Source: Montifringilla adamsi
Taxonomy: Eukaryota > Chordata > Aves > Passeriformes > Passeridae
Length of the DNA: 64,000 bases
NCBI GenBank assembly: GCA_017590115.1
Contig: JAGGNK010013558.1
Span: forward strand, 8,165,969 to 8,229,968
Direction: 5' to 3'
Position 1 is the stretch's first letter. The number at the start of each line of letters is the position of its first letter. A model generated the notes under the pieces. The model saw only the letters and a program-made list of their open reading frames with translations. It ran no database searches and was not told where the DNA came from. Shown here piece by piece: positions 57,201 through 64,000 of this stretch. The position numbers and the translations under genes are program-made.

Positions 57201-60200
57201 AGGTCAGCTTTTCTTCTGATGCATAAAAAAGGGAGAATATATCTGAAATAAGGAGACTGGTTGCACATGAGCAATGTCATCTGTTTTACATTACACTAGT
57301 TAGTGATCTTTTTTCCATCAAGATCCCTGGGAACCAGGTTGTTAAGTAAGTCCATTTTGAATAGTGAACTACTTTAGGGAGTCTATGAGCAGGTGACTGC
57401 TTGTGCTAATTTAACCTCTTAATGGTGCTTGCTGTGTATGCAGGGATTCCTTTTGCCCACTAATGAGCCTTCAGGATTTCTAGGACATATTTCACACTTC
57501 TCTGTGCTGTAACAAATCAAGCTTCTTTCTCAGGATGCTGTGCAAGTATCATCTTGTTTTGTATAATGGGGGCAGGAAGGGCAAAAAGAGACGCAGAACT
57601 TCAGTAGAATTGAAGATGGCAAGTATTATTCCATATCCTCACTGCAGTCAGCACCACAATGGGAGGTGGTAGAGTGGCAGCTGATTTCTTCTGAGGGACA
57701 AGGGAAGAAGAAGGAGAGGTGCAGGAAGAGCTGCTGTGGTCAGCCTGCTTTTTTTTCAGAGCAATGGGAAGCCCTTCTCCCCTGCCAGGTATTGTTCTCC
57801 TTGATTCCCTGCCAGGGCACCAGCCCAGCAACACAAGTGAAACAAACCATGGCTCAAACTCTCACTTCCAGGCAGGTCAGCAAGTTTGGTGGAAGGCTTT
57901 GTTTGCAGACTTGGGGGGCAGAGAGGGTGTGTAAGAGCAGTGTCTGAGTAAATGTCTCTGATGGCTACTTGCCATAACTTCTGTGTTAACAAAGAGTGAA
58001 GTTTTGATATGTTGAGCTGATGCTTTTTTTAATGTGCAGTTTTCTGTAAAGTCACAAGTGCTGGTGCATTTCCTTTGCATGTTAGATCTGAATCTTTAAA
58101 TATGAATCTTCAAGACTTCTATTTACTTTTCTTTATTTTTTAAATTTTCATTAAGTAGGAATTTGAGGGTAGGGGAGAAGAGAATAGTTGCATCAAGAAG
58201 GGAAGAACTTCAGTAACTATTACAGTGATGTGGAATAAAAGAGGAGGAGTTTCCTATCAATAGGAATTGAACAGGGACAAAATTGTGAAGGTCAGCATGG
58301 ACTGGGAATGCAGTTAGGTCAAAGGGATTTGATACTTATGCTGCTCAAAGGTAAACCCTTTTTTCTCTGCCATAAATGTCTTTAAAATTGAGCTTCAAGT
58401 ATATTTTCTATGCAAGTTTTCTCACTTCAGTTGCCTTTTAGTGGAAAGTATGTCTTCGCTTTGTTTTAATCTGAGGGGGAAACAGCTTCTTCCTTTTGAA
58501 GCACATGCTATTTGAATCGCCAGAGGAATTTTGTTTACTGTGGGGAAACCATGAGAAACAAAGTATCTGGAGAGCTGGAATTGGAGGATAGGCCTTGAGT
58601 AATGGTTGCTACCATAGCTGTACCAGCAGTAGTACTCATGGTGTAGCTGCCTACACCATGCTAACACAAGCAAGGTGTGGAGGACTCCTCTGAGGAGTCT
58701 GCTGGGAAAAAGTGGAGGAGTAAAAGCAAATAGCTGGTTTATGCATGGGAAACAGGAGGAATAGTTGATAATGCTGGAAATGTCTGAAGGCAAAGTTCAG
58801 TGTAAAGCTGCTAGAATGGACACCTGGCTCATCTTGCATCAAGCACTTAGGCCAGTCATGACGGGCTGTTATTGTGCTGCCTCTGGATGTTTGGTACAAG
58901 AGCCTCGCTGAATTAACAGCTTTCCATGAGAAAATATTTTGGATCCACTAGAGATGAAAGTTATGGTGCTTGATGTGCATTGTACGTTCTTTCATCCCAT
59001 CCTCATGTTGAGAAGATGTAGTGGACTTTTATAAATGTTTCAGGACACTTTTTGTAAGCTGGTGAAATTAATTCTTGTGTAAGTTTCTAGTGTGAGCAGC
59101 TTTATGTTGCTCACTGATTTTTATTTGATTTGATTTTAATTTTTGTTTGATGTAAAGATCATAGTGGGACCGTTAGCATCTGATGCTTTCAGCTTCTCTA
59201 GGTGTACTGTGGACTGCATGTAGCCTTTCTCACTCAAGAAACTTGAGTTTGAACATAAGTAAAAGGAAAACTATACACAGAGTGTAAGTGGTATGTCTAA
59301 CCATCTCTTTAGCATGCATTGCAAGCATCAAGAACTGACCTCAGCTTTGTTCTGAGGAATTGAGCATCTGTACTGGGAGAAGGGGAATAAGGCTGCCTAC
59401 ATGAGAGCACTTGGTGGTTTTGTGTTCTGCAAATTAGTAACTCAATCCAAAATGTTTGTTTCAAGGAAGGGATATGTTAGTAGAAGTGTATTTTTATTTT
59501 TAGCTTGTCTCCATGACTAGGCTGTGCAAACATAAGGTGCTGTGGAGTCATTTAGGCTTTGCTCCTTAGGGGTCACATGCACACCTTGCTTCTGCTGCAC
59601 AAGGCAGGGCTGGAACCTGAATTTTCTGACCTGCCTCATTACTAGACATCCTGTGCTTTGGCATGGCCCTTCAAAGGTTGAAGTTGAGTGATTTTTATAT
59701 TAATGTAGGGTTGATGACAATTATGTCTATGGGCAAGTGCCTCTGAATTGATGTGTAATTCACTTGATACTGAGATGAACCATACTTGGCTCTGATTTCC
59801 TGCTTTATGGAATGTGTAGGGCTGCTTACTCCCAAAGTGACGGGATAAAATCCATATGTATGAAGACCTCACCTTTTTCAATTTTAGAAGTGTTATTTTA
59901 CTTGTGGCAGAAGGTGGGTTAAAATACAGTCTGGTTATCTTGATTATTGCCTGTCATTTTGCACAGTGCTAGAACTGTGAGCATAGTAGTAGTATTTGAA
60001 GTGCATGTACTTTATGATGGTGTAGTATGCAGCCTGGGATAAAGTCCTGTGTGCTACCATATTCTCATGTAAAGCATCTTGTGCCTCTGGAATTTGTGAG
60101 AGCATGAGAGATCCAATAAATGAGTAATGTCCTTCAAGGTAGGCTTTGTTTTGGTAGAATTTCTAATATTGCAGTTTATAAATATAGTGTGTTATTAGGC

Positions 60201-61429
60201 CGGATGCATTCACTTCTGGGTGTTCATCTACAAACAGGCACAGAGCTCAGCTTAGTGTACCTACAGCTGGTTTAGGGCTGTAAGCTTAAAAGCTGGAGTG
60301 TCAACAAGCTGTCCTACTTTTACTGTACTTGAAGAATATCTGGTGTGAAAAGGATCTTTGTGGCTGCGCTGCAGTAATGCAGTGTGGGGAGACTGTTCAG
60401 GAGCAGTGTGGTGGGTAGGTGTGCCCATCATCTACAGACAGCTGCTCATCACTAAAAATTTGTTAGCTGGCCTGTAAAAATAGCTGGTGGCTACTGAATG
60501 CTGTCTCTGCTGGCCCCGGTGGGAATTGACTCGGGTGTTGTTGCTCCTGCTTCTTGTTAGCAAAATTTCTAAACATACCATCTTTATTAATGTGATAAAT
60601 ATTCCTCTTACCCCTCCCATTCCTTCTGTACGTACTGAATAACTGTTTTATAGAAAATCATCTGGGTACTTTTCTCAAATGTTAGGTAGTTGCTTGATTA
60701 AGAAAACCTGAAATTGCTTTTTCAGACAACTGTGTGAATGATAGTGTTTTTGTAGAAGTAAATGTTCCATGAAGGAAAAATACTTGGAAAGCAAGCAGGT
60801 AAGATATACAGGAAGTCTGAATGTCAGTGACTAATGAAATGGTATGTTTTGCATCTAACTCTCTGTTAGGTACTATCTGTATGTAAGATCTTTAAATGGG
60901 CCAACTACTAAAAGGTATCTGACCTTCCTCAGATGAAATGTCTATTTAAAAATCTTGTATAGACTGTGTTTTCTTGCGACCACAGCTAAATTATACTGGT
61001 ATATAAAATGTGAGTGGGGAAAAGTAATTTTGTGAAGTGGCATGTTTTCCATGCTCTTGAATGGGTTGGTGAGTGTTATTGGATTTTGAATGTGGTTGTG
61101 TAGTCTAGTTTAATCTGGACTTTTCATAGTTTCATGGTATCTAATTACAGAACAAGGGTTTTAGTCTAGCTTTGTGATGTGGTTAGGCTGAGAGTGAGAT
61201 AGGTTTTTTGCACTGATTATGTTAATATGGTACTGTCATCTGACTTTAATACTTGTAAATACGTCAGAACTGGATGAAATTGTTTAACGTAGCCAGTACA
61301 TTGTTTAGACTATATCTAAAATAGTACATGCTGTTTTGAGACTACTCTCTTGAAACATCCTCATAAATTAGTCCTCAGAAGTGCCCATTACAAATACTGA
61401 AGTAAGAGCTACAGTAGTGCGAGGGGAGC

Positions 61430-61930
61430 TGGATGCTCCTCCCCGCTGTGTACCCCGGGAGGGTCGGAGGAGGGAGGCGGCCGAGCCACTCCCGAGTGGG
61501 CTGAGCAGCGGAAAAGGAGCAGTGGGAAGTTGGCTGGTGCCGGCTGGCAGGAGGACGGGCTGGCGGCTTTTTCCGCTCCAGATGTAAATATTCATCACCT
61601 CGCAGGCTGCAGCTCGGGCTGGCTCTCCGGAGCGCTGCCGTGCGGGAACATTCCGTGTGCGGTGCCAGCGCGCAGACAGCCGGCAGCTGCTCTGGCTGGA
61701 GCGGGGAGCGCGGTGCCGGCGTGCCCGGAGCAGGGCAGCGGCCCTGCCGGCCCTGGCATCCCCTGCGAGGGGGCCCCGGCACGGCGCTCGGGGCACGGCC
61801 CGGTCCCGGTCGCACAGCGCGGCCCCGGTGCCGGTGCTGTGCGCTGCGGCGGGTGCCGGGAGGAGCGGCGGGGGGAGGCTGGAAGGCCGGTGGCACCGGC
61901 CCGGACAGGCTGCAAGGCGTGAAACAAGTT
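61430..61930. promoter_or_regulatory. Isolated CpG island within ATOSA intron 1, possible alternative promoter
   Basis: About 500 bases of CpG-dense sequence with sharp AT-rich borders lie 11 kb inside the intron. It includes an AT-rich core with TGTAAATATTCAT (about 61581-61593), combining a forkhead-type TGTAAATA word with a POU-like half. No family-like ORF is present. An alternative 5' exon of ATOSA or a lncRNA start is plausible but not shown by sequence alone. Confidence 0.5.
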
Positions 61931-62787
61931 CAAGCTGTGTAACTCGGAGCAGTCGGCAGTTGTTGGCGGTGTTTGTCTGAGAAGGGTGGTTGGAAATCCA
62001 CCTATACTAAAGTGTAGCGAAGTTCGCCTCTCCGGTTGAGTCTGTAAACAGTTCCTTTAGAAACCCAAACCAGACATTCTTCCTTTCCTTCCGTGTGCTG
62101 AGCCTATGAAACGCTTAATTTCTGTGCGTTGGGGGTTGGCTTTTCGTTTTCCTTTTTTAACGTTCCCTTAAAGGAAAGTAATGGACAGCCTAAAAATTAA
62201 CTCGGTTAATTCATTATGTTGTTAGGGCAAGAGTATTAAATGTCCTGGAACAGGAGGGGAGGATTTTTAAGCCTTAAAAGTGAGACGTGTAGTTAAGTGT
62301 CAGATGTGCTAACAGTTGTAGTTAGTGTAGCCATATGTAACTGTTTGACTCTTCATTGTTATGAGAAAAAAACCAACCTCTTCCCCCTCCCAAAAACACC
62401 CTGAAGCTTAACTGAGTTTCTTCTGTGCCTTGTTATGTAGGTCAAGTTTCTCTCTCCTCTTTTTTTTTTTTTTTCCTCCAGCAGGAGGAAACTATTACAG
62501 TATTTTGATTTCTGCTAGAAACAATGCATGAAACATTATTAGCCCTTTGCCACTACTTGTTTGTCTTGGGGCAAATGAAGGTGATGCAAATATGTCAGCT
62601 TTGGGGGCAATAAAAATATGTATTTTTAGTTAGCATCTTACTGGTTGCTCAACTATATGGTATAAAAGGCTAATTAATATTATACTAAACTCAGTGCAGA
62701 ACTGAGGATTATCTATTGCTTTTTATGCAAACTTGTTATCTAAAAATGTGACTGTTGCTCTGACCAAGTACTTGCATATATTTTTAT

Positions 62788-62806
62788 TCATATATATATA
62801 TATATG
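62788..62806. repeat. (TA)n microsatellite
   Basis: Short TA dinucleotide run followed by GTATGTATA variants. Confidence 0.85.
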
Positions 62807-64000
62807 TATGTATATTCATCCTGTGTCCAGAGCTTGTTGATATTCCTCTGAAAAGTGTAAAAGCTCTAATTTAAGTGAGCTTGCTGACATTGGATGATCC
62901 ACTCCTGGCACTGGAGGAGGAATGATTCCACTAGTGTACTCTTGTGTTTTGTGTGGGAATATTGGCTTTGAATCACTGAAACACTGCTTTGTAAAGTAGT
63001 AAGGAATTTTTGGGAGGACAAAGTGAAATTTCATAATTGCATAGATTAAATTTTAAATATGTGAGCCTGCCATTTTGCAATGTGGAAAATTACCATATGT
63101 TAGGGAGGCAAACTAGATCTTTGGCTGAAATTCTGTTAAGCCTTTCGGTTTTGACCCTATGTAATGTTTTATTATTTGGAGTACCAGAAGACTATTACAG
63201 CTTAGTAACATGACTTAGAGTATGGAAACTTGTAAATAGCTGAATTGTGCTGTGTGACACAGTTCAATTCTAAAACTATCAAAAATCTTCTTTTGTTTTA
63301 TGCATTCAAAATTCTGTAGTAGGCTCTGGTGTCCATTTTAAAGTGCAGTGTTTTACACAGCTTGAGAGTTGTAATGTCCTCATTTATCCTCCCAAATAAA
63401 ATTTAAAAACAATTTTATGGGCCTGGCCACTCTCCCAGAATTTTTTTTTTCAATGGGAAGTATATATTGTCTCTTTTGTAACTTTTTTACTTTTGCAGGT
63501 TACTGTTTAACCACTTAAGGGCAGGCGCTGCAGGTGAAGGTTAATAGCATTGGAAAAATGACCCGAGGAGCTTCATGCTGCTCCACCATCATCAATTTCA
63601 TCTCTCAGAGCTCCTTGCATTTCTCAGGAAGGAGTATAATCTCTGCCTTTGGTCTGCTAGCCTTATGCCTCTCCCTCCTCCCCACCCTCTCAATAATTTG
63701 GGCTGCAAATACTGAAACCTGCTGAAGCTGGAGGTAGCCTTACTAGCTAGGAGGAGGATTTTGGGTGGTCAAACATGTTCTGACAAAGTTCCACAAGATA
63801 AATTATCCACCACTTAGATGACAATGAATGGTTTGTAACATCAAAGTTTTGGGAGATCAAGTAGCACAAAGAGAAGATGAATACAAAAAAGAAGCTGCAG
63901 TAGAAGAGGTCAGATGTTATGAAAATAGTTTGCTCTGGGCTTTTTGTTTTGTCTTTTTCTGTATTTCAGATAAAATAATGGAATTCTTAATCTGCGTTCC

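Larger units (their letters stand above)
50237..64000 (+). other. ATOSA: ATOSA intron 1 (continues past the window end)
   Basis: From the GTAAAC donor onward I find no exon that continues the expected TLDEYFEYD-type sequence. The DNA is AT-rich with T-tracts (51811-51834, 56547-56568, 62459-62474) and a 22-base tandem duplication at about 51167-51211. A short TA run and an isolated CpG island are also present. Small open frames, for example 55655-55840 and 63534-63725, lack family support. Confidence 0.6.

Noticed and set aside
63534..63725. 63-codon frame near the window end with a hydrophobic stretch, after a TTTTGCAG acceptor-like word
   Set aside because: No family resemblance and no match to ATOSA exon 2. 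Likely chance.

Overview
The window looks like vertebrate nuclear DNA, most likely from a bird. It has large introns, CpG islands and vertebrate gene families. It is compact and GC-rich, with minisatellites, few transposons and what looks like a retroviral solo LTR. Two protein-coding loci can be supported, both on the + strand.

(1) ONECUT1 (HNF-6) is complete. Exon 1 (6365-7445) and exon 2 (21126-21418) join in phase 1 to give a 457-residue CUT-homeodomain transcription factor. About 6.3 kb lies upstream. There, CpG islands (about 770-1340, 1930-2560, 2995-3300, 4270-5290, 5460-6640) alternate with AT-rich stretches that look like conserved regulatory DNA. The 13.7 kb intron continues this pattern to about 14.6 kb, then becomes plain AT-rich DNA. 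After the stop codon comes a long AT-rich 3' region with seven perfect miR-9 8-mer target sites. It probably belongs to a 3' UTR of about 4.8 kb ending near 26,230, or of about 6.5 kb ending near 27,970.

(2) From about 28 to 48.6 kb I see no gene. This intergenic stretch holds two GC-rich minisatellites, long A-tracts, a solo-LTR-like element (about 35.74-36.21 kb), an ancient MIR/L3-like relic (about 37.8-37.9 kb) and several candidate enhancers.

(3) A CpG-island promoter with a TATA-like box (48.7-50.2 kb) leads to a tiny first coding exon (50221-50236). It encodes MKPER plus the first base of the next codon. This matches the start of ATOSA (FAM214A), the expected neighbour of ONECUT1 in other amniotes. 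The rest of the window would be ATOSA intron 1, which contains a second, isolated CpG island at about 61.4-61.9 kb that could be an alternative promoter.

ONECUT1 is a tissue-patterning regulator of liver, pancreas and nervous system. Sequence signals suggest it is controlled by a broad developmental CpG domain, by possible autoregulation through ONECUT motifs, by an overlapping upstream ORF, and after transcription by miR-9 (with let-7 and miR-124 sites nearby). I found no evidence for a novel multi-gene system. The miR-9 cluster is the strongest non-coding signal.
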